64,000 nt of DNA from Bursaphelenchus xylophilus (Eukaryota; Nematoda; Chromadorea; Rhabditida; Aphelenchoididae): assembly GCA_904066235.2 (NCBI GenBank), contig CAJFCV020000006.1, positions 10,974,001 to 11,038,000 of the forward strand, read 5' to 3'. Below are positions 1-10,165 of the stretch, piece by piece. The position numbers and the translations under genes were made by a program. A model generated the notes under the pieces. That model saw only the letters and a program-made list of their open reading frames with translations. It did no database searches and had not been told where the DNA came from. Position 1 is the stretch's first letter; each line of letters begins with the position of its first letter.

Positions 1-117
1 GTCATTCGTATTATACCACGACCACATATGCAGCAAAAAGACTTGCAGAATAGGATGGCGTAGGATATAACCGCTACGACATAGGTTATGTACCGACATA
101 TGTATGTCTTTTGACCT

Positions 118-232
118 AACAGTTGGTCGGGAAAATAATGAGCACAATGCCGCTGCGCTGATTGCGTCGCTGAAGTGAAAAGTTATTTGATTTTTGCGCA
201 ACACAATTCATTTTCGAAGACTGATACTTTAT
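118..232. repeat. Family A1 MITE, degenerate copy
   Basis: The left end reads GTTGGTCGGGAAAATAATGA, close to the family end, and the interior CGTCGCTGAAGTGAAAAG and ACACAATTCATTTTC match other A1 copies. The right end (GACTGATAC) directly follows the interior, so part of the right arm is deleted. Confidence 0.6.
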
Positions 233-347
233 TGCGTCTTTTGTTTTCACCGAGCCTTTGCGGAAATTCCACAGCTCTCCGCCGAGTATCCAACGACAAA
301 AGCAGTCACCCCTTGATGACATTAAATCCCATTGCCGGCTTTGCCGC

Positions 348-353
348 TTTATT
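348..353 (-). terminator. Polyadenylation signal of the 226-residue secreted protein gene
   Basis: Reading the minus strand this is AATAAA, 36 bases beyond the stop codon of the gene at 389-2595. The position is typical of nematode 3' ends. Confidence 0.55.
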
Positions 354-388
354 TCATTGATTCCTTTTTCAGAAAATGGCCTTCCTCA

Positions 389-2595
389 TTAACGCATCTC
401 AGAATGAACTAGATGTTGGTCATTGGATTGAAAATCAAGATAAATATGATCCGCCCTTTCCACCCCGAACTGATTAGCGGCTTCGAAGTGCTTCTGTTTT
501 GATCTAGATCTGTAGCAGCAATTTCATTTTTTCTCATTTTTGTCTTATAACTTTTATGGCCTATTTGTAACGCGTAGTACCATAAAACGATTATTTATGG
601 GTCTATATTTTTCTCCCAGAATTAAAAATATTTTTCCCCAGAAAAGAGCATAAGAAAAACTCTTTTTTGGCCATATCTTTGCCAGTTTCGAGCGGAAAAA
701 ACCGATTTTTTGTGTATATATTACTCTCTACGGTAGAAATTACGACAAAACTTTGCACGCCAAAATTCAAAAAAAAGTGTTACGTTTTTTTTTCAATTTA
801 CTTTGCATGGAAGTGATGGCCAGTTGTACCGTCTTTGCGTCCGAGAGAGTAGAAAAGATGTGGAGAGCGATCAGAGAAAAACCTTTTTTGGCGATATCTT
901 TACTATTTCTTTGCCCGTGGCTTGCTTGTAACACATATCTTTATTAAGTTTGCAAAAAAATGTGTGTTACAAGCAAGTCACGGGCAAAAAAATAGTAAAG
1001 ATATTGCCAAAAAAGATTTTTCTCTGATCGCTCTCCACATTTTTTCTACTCTCTCGGACGCAAAGACCGTAAATTGAAAAAAAACGTAACACTTTTTTTT
1101 GAATTTTGGCTTGCAAAGTTTTGTCGTAATTTCTACCGTAGAGAGGAACATATCCGCAAAAAATCGGTTTTTTCCGCTCGAAACTGGCAAAGATATGGCC
1201 AAAAAAGAGTTTTTCTCTGACCGCTCTCCGCATTTTTTCTACTCTCTCGGCGGCAAAAATCGTTGAATATCTTGCTGCCCCTGCAAAGAATAAGCTAAAA
1301 TTTTAAGAATTTGATATGTGGTCTATGTACGACATGTGTGCAAAAAGAAAAATAAAAGAACAAAGAAAGAGGTTACCCTATAAAAAACTTAACTTATAAT
1401 TTTTACTTACATAAGCATTAAAATCAGTCCTGTTGATCTGTGTGATATTCCAGGAATCTGGCACAAGCCCGTTCTTTGTCAAGTCTACAGTGTACGGGTC
1501 GCAATACAAAGCCTTGAAATAAATCATGGTCTTTAAGGGGCAATGCATATAGTACAAGGTCGTGTTTTTAATGGCGATCACATAGAACGCTTGTCGATGG
1601 ACGTTACACGTCTTCCAGTCTGAAAAAAAATCGAAAAAATGAAAGTTTTTGCATTCACAAGATTCAAGATTTTTTGCAAGTTTCAAAAAAAATAGATTTT
1701 TTTTTTCATTTTCAAACTGAAAAAAATCAAGGTCTACTGATTTTTTTACCAGGAAAACGTTTTTCCGACAAAAAACCGCAAAGAACTAGCGAAAACACTT
1801 TTTTTGTCTGACCGTCTCTCCTCATTTTGCGTGTTCTCTCAAAAAAGAATGCTTAATATCTCGGCTGCGGGTGAGAATTGACAACTAAAATTCTTGCCCA
1901 TAAATATACATCCCATGTAGAAGGTGTATGCAAAATTATAGCGAAATCGAAGACGTGACATTTGGGCAATATTGTACTAGACATCTGATACTTTGATGAC
2001 AAAAATTAATATAATGGGCGCTAGGATATTGCCTACGGTGGCTGCTATATCATTTTTTAATGGTTTGGTGTATTTTTAGGGCATTCAAAAGAAAAACCTT
2101 AAAAAAAAAAAAAAAAAAAATTACCGTAATCCTTCGGAAGTGTCTCGAGGCCGAACATCAGGTATCTTGCCTCCAATGTATACTCTTCTTTCGTTCTTGA
2201 ATAAGAAAAGAACGAAATCCGGCGTTGGTATTCATTTTCGACCAAAAACGGATGCCAAGCCACGAAAAAAAGTGTGTCCTTATCGAAGAATTCATCCTAC
2301 AAAAAGTACAGTAATCCTTTGCTTTCGATAACACCTACACTGGGCGAGGTGATGATCCCCAAAATTTCGTAATAGCAAATAGTCGGCACGTTCTTCGGCA
2401 CTGTAAAAATGTCCTTCAAAAGTTCGGCCGGAATCTCGGCGAATGCGACACAAACCTGAAAAGTTACAGTAAAAAAAAAAAATTTCTTGCAGTGAGAAGA
2501 TTTCTGAGAACACTTACAGCCAGACAGTTCTGCTCTGATCGGACAAAACGCGGTTTGGATATGAGGAAAAATAAAAATATCGACCGGAAAATCAT
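389..2595 (-). CDS. Secreted protein of unknown family, 226 residues, five exons
   Basis: I do not recognise the family. Exons in transcript order are 2595-2518, 2455-2339, 2296-2125, 1619-1411 and 493-389 (681 coding bases); all junctions are GT/AG and stay in frame. The first exon encodes a hydrophobic leader (MIFRSIFLFFLISKP) followed by a basic stretch, which looks like a signal peptide, so the product is probably secreted or luminal. The mature part has scattered cysteines, including a pair in ENCLAVCV-like context near residue 25 and three in exon 4 (CNVH, MHCP, LYCDP), and NxT/S sites (NTT, NIT, NRT) that could carry glycans. The last exon begins KHFEAANQFG and ends HSEMR. An AATAAA signal lies on the minus strand 36 bases past the stop. 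The fourth intron holds a foldback family B repeat. The first four exons are well supported by phase; the last one is inferred from its acceptor and its open frame. Confidence 0.68.
640..1265. repeat. Foldback family B repeat in intron 4 of the secreted-protein gene
   Basis: Bases 648-945 and 960-1260 are inverted copies of each other, each carrying the family B core (CGCTCTCC..TTTTTCTACTCTCTCGG, GGCCATATCTTTGCCAG, TCTACCGTAGAGAG). The two arms meet around 946-960, so the transcript could form a hairpin of about 300 bp. Confidence 0.75.
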
Positions 2596-3056
2596 GATGA
2601 CAAACGGGGAAATGGCGAGAAATTTTTGGGAAATGGAAAAATTTGAAAATGAAAAATTAAAGCGGCCAATTGAAGCTTTTTTAGACGATTTTACTGCACA
2701 TTTGCATGAGGCACGTCAAAATATTTTTTTTTTCAGAAACGCGCGAAATTTCGAAGTGTCTAAAACTGGACCGATTTATTCGTTGCTTGGCCAATTGTGA
2801 AAAATTCAGCTTTTTTTAGGGGAGAACTATTATTGAAAAGCCGGAGCCACTAAGTTTTTTTAAAAGTGCGTAGGCATGTTTTCGCGGTGCACAATGCATT
2901 CTGCTTCTTTTTGCACTGTGCAATTGTTTGTCACGCGAGCAAATTGCGTGGCAGTTGATTTGGAAAAGCAAGCAGTCCGAGTAGCCGCTAGATGCGCCCG
3001 CTTGTGAAAAAATGCAGCGAGAGCTTTGAGATAGCCGAGGAATGGACGCGCTTTTC

Positions 3057-6000
3057 GGTGCCCGCAAATGGACTTTTCGATGCCCGCAAATTTTCGCGGT
3101 TCGCGACCGCAAATTAAAACGAAATCTGCCCGTACTTTTTCTGCCCGCAAATTATAAAAATGTTATAAAACGCCTGAAACATGGATGATTAGTGAAATAT
3201 TTGTATAAATCCGGTGGAATTAATAAATTTACATATGCAAAAGTGCATTTGGCAAAAAAATTTTTTGAGAAGTGTCTCAGACGCATGTTTTCTGAAATAA
3301 AATTCCAAATCACGGCATGATATCATGTTTTTGGGCAAAGCTGATGAATATGGAGTCCAAACCAAGTTATTATAGAGCCTGAACAAAACTTTTTTTTGAT
3401 TTAACGAACTTTTCGATGCCCGCAGATCGGAAAATCGCGTCCTCAGACGTTACGAATGTAAAAATCTTCATTGCTATCATTTTTTGAGTAATTTCAAGCT
3501 GCCACGAGACAATTGCTGCACGTCTTCAGGTAGAAAATTTCAATTTTAGCTTTGCGGGCAAAAAAAGTTTGAAAATTTTTGGCAGATAAAAAAAAAAAAA
3601 CCCGCAGATAAAAAAATGCTCCAAAATATTTCGTGAGTCACCGTAATGAAAAAACCTTGGTTACTATGTCAAGATTAGGCGCTATGATCGTTCCGACGGC
3701 AATTGGGGCCGATTTGTTTGCAGGATAACGGTTTTTTGGCAGAAAAAATATTTTCGGGCAAAAAAAGTTTCAAAAATTTTTGAGTGCCCGCAAATCTAAA
3801 AAAGCTTCCAAATCAATCAAAACTTGCTGTCTTGGGTAAAATTGGGTTAATAATGCTACTGTGACAAGTTTCATGACCACTGACACCGATTTTTTGGTTG
3901 AAAAGTTCAAATTTAAATTTGCGGGCAAAAAAAGTTAAAAAAATTTTTGAGTGCCCGCAAATCTAAAAAAGCTTCCAAACCAATCAAAACATGTTGTCAT
4001 ACACTGGGAACAGTTCTAGAATACCTTCGATGCTTACAAATCAAAGAATACTTTCAAATCTGAAATTGTATAACAAAATGCAATTCTCATGGCAGAAAAA
4101 TATATACGTAATTAAATAATTAAAAGATGACAAAAATGCAGTTCCTATATTCTTGGCAGAAAAATTTATGCATAATTAAATAACTGACAGATATTCTTGA
4201 CTTATTTTTTTCTGTTATGAGAAGAGTAACCACGACGAGTTTTTTCTTCATTTTGTATTTCTGGCTTGAATCATGTTGCCGTTGGTAGAAGCGATCAGAT
4301 TTAGCCATAAGAAATTTAAAAATGTTAACTACTGCCTTAACTACTGGACCGCTATTTACTACAAGATGATATGTTTTGTTTTCGTGGTTTTATCCTTTTG
4401 TTCTTACAAAACTCCAGATAAAGAGATTTTCGTTTGCCGTCGGCATCCAAACATAGTAAGTTACCGTATTCCGTTACTGAATTTTAGTTTCCCGACTATA
4501 AGCCGTGTCTTTTCGGACAGGTTTACCAAACAACCAGTCGTTTGAGATTGGCAAAAATCTCACAAGAGCTCTGAACAAGGATGTTCTGCGAAGCAGACGT
4601 ATTTTTGCCAACTAAATGGCAAAAATACGGCGGTATGTTTAATTTTGCTCCATTGTTTCCTTCAAGGAATGGGTTCTACGAAAGATTTTGGAGCATTTTT
4701 TTATCTGCGGGCACTCAAAAATTTTTGAAACTTTTTTTGCCCGCAAATTTTAATTTGCATTTTCCCCCGAAAAATCGGTGCGGATGGTCGCAGGAAGTGT
4801 GAGAATGGCATTATAAGCCCAATTTTACCCAAGACAACAAGTTTTGATTGATTTGGAAGGTTTTTTAGATTTGCGGGCACTCAAAAATTTTTTTAACTTT
4901 TTTTGCCCGCAAATTTAAATTTGAACTTTTCAACCAAAAAATCGGTGTCAGTGGTCATGAAACTTGTCACAGTAGCATTATTAACCCAATTTTACCCAAG
5001 ACAGCAAGTTTTGATTGATTTGGAAGCTTTTTTAGATTTGCGGGCACTCAAAAATTTTTGAAACTTTTTTTGCCCGCAAATATTTTTTCTGCCAAAAAAC
5101 CGTTATCCTGCAAACAAATCGGCCCCAATTGCCGTCGGAACGATCATAGCGCCTAATCTTGACATAGTAACCAAGGTTTTTTCATTACGGTGACTCACGA
5201 AATATTTTGGAGCATTTTTTAATCTGCGGGCATCCAAAAGTTTTCAAACTTTTTTTGCCCGCAAAGCTAAAATTCAAATTTTCCACCTGAAGATGTGCAG
5301 CAATTGTCTCGTGGCAGCTTGAAATTACACAAAAAAATGATAACAGTGAAGATTTTTACATTCGTAAAGTCTGAGGACCCGATTTTCCGATCTGCGGGCA
5401 TCGAAAAGTTCGTTAAATCAAAAAAAAGTTTTGTTCAGGCTCTACAGGGTGTTTCAAGAAATTTGGCAGAAACTAGTTGCGAATATTTTTGAGCTCTTGC
5501 TAGTTATCGCAGAAATTCTTTTTGTTTCTAAAACTTGACAGCGGGCGGTTTTGTACTGAACAAAAAAAATTTTTTTCGTCGGCGGAGAGGCCAGTTCTCG
5601 GCGGAGGCATTTGGGGCCTTTTTTAAAAATCACACCTTATTACATCGTGGAAACTCTGTTACAGTGGCCAAAATCATGTTTACGTTAAACCTCCGTGGAT
5701 TTTACGGTATGCTTTTTTTGCGTTTTCGATTTTACGCAACATCCGCGGAGGCGCGGCGGAGACCTCAGATTTCGGCGGACTTTGTTTTGGGCCCTCGGTT
5801 TTTGCAAATCCATGTTGGAAAAAAGGTTGGGGCGATTTTTTGTTGTCATCCGATGCACAGATGGCAAAAATTTTGTACTTTTTTCCCCCCGGCGGAGGAT
5901 TCGGCGGAGGCTTTATCAAAGGGTCAAAACAAAAGTTTGACTCTTTTGATAAAGCCTCCGCCGAATCCTCCGCCGATATGTCCGCCGAACCAAAAAATAA

Positions 6001-6817
6001 GAAAAATGATGTTGCTGTGATGGATTCTTGTAGCTGAGTTTTTTTCCCGGACTCCTAAGACTGTTCTGACCCTTTGATAAAGCCTCCGCCGAATCCTCCG
6101 CCGGGGAAAAAAAGTGCGAAATTTTTGCATCTGTGCATCGGATGACGACAAAAAATCACCCCACACTTTTTTCCAACCTGAATTGAATGATCCAAAGAGT
6201 CAAAACGACGTCCGCCGAAACCTGAGGTCTCCGCCGTGCCTCCGCGGATGAGCGAAAATCGAAAACAAAAAAAAAGCATGCCGCAAAATCCACGGAGGTT
6301 TAACGTAAACATGATTTTGGCCACTGTAACAGAGTTTCCACGATGTAATAAGGTGTGATTTTTAAAAAAGGCCCCAAATGCCTCCGCCGAGAACTGGCCT
6401 CTCCGCCGACGAAAAAAATTTTTTTTTGTTCAGTACAAAACCGCCCGCTGTCAAGTTTTAGAAACAAAAAGAATTTCTGCGATAACTAGCAAGAGCTCAA
6501 AAATATTCGCAACTAGTTTCTGCCAAATTTCTTGAAACACCCTGTATAATAACTTGGTTTGGACTCCATATTCATCAGCTTTGTCCAAAAACATGATATC
6601 ATGCCGTGATTTGGAATTTTATTTCAGAAAACATGCGTCTGAGACACTTCTCAAAAAATTTTTTTGCCAAATGCGCTTTTGCATATGTAAATTTATTAAT
6701 TCCACCGTAACATTTTTATAATTTGCGGGCAGAAAAAGTACGGGCAGATTTCGTTTTAATTTGCGGTCGCGAACCGCGAAAATTTGCGGGCATCGAAAAG
6801 TCCATTTGCGGGCGAAA
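3057..6817. repeat. Large inverted repeat with internal tandem units (family G)
   Basis: The left arm (3057 to about 4005) is the reverse complement of the right arm (about 4690 to 6817) once the 1100-bp insert at 5445-6544 is removed. Shared landmarks include CGATGCCCGCAGATCGG, CCGTTATCCTGCAAACAAAT and GCATGATATCATG. Both arms carry units of about 170 bp built on TTTGCGGGCACTCAAAAATT; the right arm has one unit more. The loop at 4005-4690 has no recognisable gene. Long inverted repeats with tandem sub-repeats are the hallmark of foldback transposons, which is my best label. No target duplication is clear at the outer ends. Confidence 0.75.
5445..6544. mobile_element. Foldback element H, 1100 bp, inserted in the right arm of repeat G
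   Basis: The ends are perfect inverted repeats starting CAGGGTGTTTCAAGAAATTT; inverted arms run inward about 475 bases each from both ends. A TA dinucleotide sits on both sides (5443-5444, 6545-6546). The uninterrupted site is preserved in the left arm of repeat G near 3370-3380, where the TA is single, so this is a true insertion with a TA target duplication, as in Tc1/mariner-type elements. The centre is rich in CCTCCGCCGAATCCTCCGCC. No transposase frame is visible, so it is non-autonomous. Confidence 0.85.
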
Positions 6818-6924
6818 AAAAATTCCTCCCCGAGGAATTCTTCTGAATTTAAACTTGAGCTTGACCTCAAAATCTTACCGACCTGGATTTAATCTTAAAC
6901 GTGGGTTTTGGGACTGTGGAGCCA

Positions 6925-7070
<146 letters not shown>

Positions 7071-7220
7071 TCAGGAATTGATGTGGGTATGCCCTTGAAC
7101 TTCGAATTTCACAACTCAGAAAGCTTAATATTTTTCGCATAAGATCTGTCATATTAGAACCTCTATACAACGAACACAGTCTGTAAAAAACAATTTCATT
7201 ATCCTCAAGAGTCAACTTTA

Positions 7221-7628
7221 CAGGGAAGTACCCCAAGTGCGACGTTCAGGTTTTGATTAAAGGCTCAAATTTAGAATATTTCCTTCCAAGACATATGCGA
7301 GAATCCTAGCTCGCGCTTTGCAGAGACACCCGAGATCTTTAGATCGAAAGACGGTGAAAATTTGACAATTTTTGACGAACTTTGGCACCAAAAGTTTTAT
7401 ACCTATTTCTAAGGGTAATTTTTCCATAAAAAATCAATTTTTTCATCGCGAAACTAGAGAAGCTATAGCCAAAAAGTGTTCTTTTTCTGACCGCTCTCCA
7501 CATTTAGTGTACTCTCTCGTTAAAAATCGTTCAATATCTTGGCGGCTTTTAAGAATTGACATCTAGTCTATGCCTCTATGTGTGTGCAAAATTTAAAGAA
7601 AATCTGAGCACTTGGGGTACTTCCCTTG
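7221..7628. mobile_element. Family B MITE with TTA duplication
   Basis: The left end is CAGGGAAGTACCCCAAGTGC and the right end is its inverted copy (GGGGTACTTCCCTTG). TTA flanks both ends (7218-7220 and 7629-7631). The interior has the CGCTCTCC..CTCTCTCG core. It lies just downstream of the small peptide gene. Confidence 0.8.
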
Positions 7629-7684
7629 TTAGCTCAAATCTTTTGTTGACCAAAAAAATTACAGTTACAACTGGCTTTTACTCG

Positions 7685-7690
7685 TTTATT
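7685..7690 (-). terminator. Polyadenylation signal of the YGY peptide gene
   Basis: AATAAA on the minus strand, about 36 bases past the stop codon. Confidence 0.65.
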
Positions 7691-7725
7691 ACATCATCCC
7701 AAAATCAAGTCAAAACCGCTTCAGA

Positions 7726-7953
<228 letters not shown>

Positions 7954-7999
7954 CTAGTGTTCAAAATTGTTGATGACTTAAAATTTCGAACTTTTCTGC

Positions 8000-8010
8000 T
8001 TTAAATACCC
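8000..8010 (-). promoter_or_regulatory. TATA-like box of the YGY peptide gene
   Basis: On the minus strand the sequence reads GGGTATTTAAAGC, about 80-90 bases upstream of the start codon at 7920. Small secreted-peptide genes of nematodes often have such a box. Confidence 0.5.
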
Positions 8011-8328
8011 CCAAAATTGCGCTGATTTTGTTGAATTTTACTTAAGGACCCACCCATTTCAATTATTTTTTTTGCCTTTTTTTGTGGAAAGATCCAGAAA
8101 ATCCATTCTAAATTGCACAAGACAGCTCAAACCAATTGTTTGTTTTGACTGTAACTTTCTTGTTAATTCTCGAATGTTTACTCTACCCGACCCAACCTGT
8201 TATATCGGCAAATATTTGAATTACGCTGCATTTTCAAACAGTTGACTTTAGAGGGATTGTAAAAAAAACAAGTGAAAAAATTTGGCAATGAATGCAGAAG
8301 GTACTTGCACAAAAGTAGCCTGTGCCTG

Positions 8329-8731
8329 AAAAGTTCCTTATTCTGGCCACAACAAAGGTACTCTGCGAATTGCGCCCAAGCTTGGAAACCAAAGTTAGGA
8401 AAAAAGGCTTCGACCGGTAATTTAACTGACACTGAATTAGTAGAGTGGCTATATAACTTTAAGGGTACTTATGAAGTCTATGACGACTCATTTAGTTCGA
8501 CACGGAGGCAATAAGTTTCGTTCCGGACAGGTTTCATCGTATAAAGTGTAAAATCGCAGACTGCAGCTGTTTTTTCAAGGGTAAGGTGGTACGAAAAAAA
8601 GAAGGCACTTCACTAACTAAATCCATTGTCCGGGGATTGACAGCAATGAATTGAGCGTGCACGCCAAATTTGGGCTAATTCTGAGCAGTTTCCGCAAAGT
8701 TATAAGTTGTAGCCAGAATAAGGAGCTTTTA
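8329..8731. mobile_element. Family E MITE, copy 1
   Basis: The ends are inverted repeats of about 25 bp built on AGTTCCTTATTCTGGCCACA. The interior (GGTACGAAAAAAAGAAGG, GTATAAAGTGTAAAATC) recurs in inverted orientation at 10541-10924. No coding capacity. Confidence 0.75.
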
Positions 8732-9599
8732 CCACGGACTCTATTACAACAAAATTTGCCTATAATGAACAAATTTAGATGTTGTTTAAAACAGAGTTTT
8801 TTACAGACTGTAGCTTCCCTCCACAAGGCCTGGAAATTGCTGCAACGATCCACCAAATTTCATGAAACTTGGCCTGTAGAAGGGCCAGAGCATGCTGATG
8901 AAAAGCGCCAAGGGGTTTCGCGAAATTTCAAAAACTCTAGGAATACTGTAACATTATGTATTTTACAGACTGGCCGTTATTATGGGCTAAGTGATAGCTC
9001 TCTGGCCCCAAAACTTTTCGTGTTGCTGTTTTCGACGTTGGCCAACGTTTTCGTAATTGAAACAATTTTTGTATCTTTTCATCTTTCGGGATTACTGTAA
9101 CCTTTAATATACCTTATATCACTGTTAAAAACTGAAATAATTTAAACAATTTTTTAAGCTTGATTATACTCAAAATCTGCTAGTTTAGCTGAAAATGTAT
9201 TGTAAATTTGTCGTTTACAAGTTTTAATATCGTAAGCCTTCTATTCTTCCACTTATTTCCACATCTTTCTATGCAAACATTAGGGTTCATAACCCTTTCT
9301 CCGACAAAAAATGATCATTTGACTAAAACTGCAAACAGACTTCACAATGTCGACCATTCAGCGGCGAACAATGGCGATGGAATTCAGGGCCGATATGGGT
9401 TCAATCGAACTCTCCGAAGACAGGATTCATCTGAATCTTAACTGGACCTTGTAGTCCGTGAATTTTGTTGCAGAAGTTTGAGCAATAGAGCAACAAATAC
9501 TCTTTTCAACTAGGCCTTTCGGAAAGTCGCCGGACAAAAATCCGCGACATGCACTGTGAGAAAACAAACGTTGACTTTGCACTGTGCAATAGGCGTTTT

Positions 9600-10090
9600 T
9601 TTTTTGCAGGAGCAGCTGAGATATTCAACGATCTTGGCCGCCGAGAGAGCAGGCCAAAAAATGAGAGATGAAGAGAGAAAAAACTCTTTTTGGCCATATT
9701 TTTGCTATATATTTTGTGTGGAAAAAAACTGATGGAATTTTTGGTGGAAACTATTTTAAACGAATCTCTAAACGATCTTTGCCGCCCAGAGAGTACGCAA
9801 AACGTGGAGAGCGGTCAGAGATAAAAATATTTTTTGGCCGTATCCTTGCTAGTTTTGAGCAAAAACAATTGGTTTTGTTTTTGTGGAAACGTTACCTCTA
9901 CAGTAGAAATAGGCACGGAGCTTTGGTGCCAAAATTCGTAAAAAAAAATCACATTTTTGCCTACTTTCGATTTGAAAATCTCCGTCGTTTCTGCAAAGCG
10001 CGGGCTAAATTTAGATCAACTTTTGTCAAGGACCTTGATAAAAGTTGATCTATAGTTGTGTCAAGTATTATCGAAATCTAAGCAGCGCAC
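9600..10090. repeat. Family B repeat, incomplete ends
   Basis: Two copies of the GAGAGAGTACGC..GTGGAGAGCGGTCAGAG core follow each other. The sequence ends in a 40-bp hairpin at 10013-10052 (TAGATCAACTTTTGTCAAGG and its complement). Confidence 0.6.
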
Positions 10091-10165
10091 TTTTCAGCAC
10101 TTCTTCCGTTATATAGATATTGTTTTCAAACCGTCTCCGTGGAGCAACAAATAAGTTCGAATTTA

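Noticed and set aside
3189..3386. Cysteine-containing short frame in the left arm of the large inverted repeat
   Set aside because: The same sequence appears in the right arm at 6550-6700 and belongs to the repeat.
5535..6324. Several overlapping glycine/arginine-rich frames in the foldback element
   Set aside because: All come from the CCTCCGCCG-rich palindrome. They mirror each other on both strands and have no transposase motifs.
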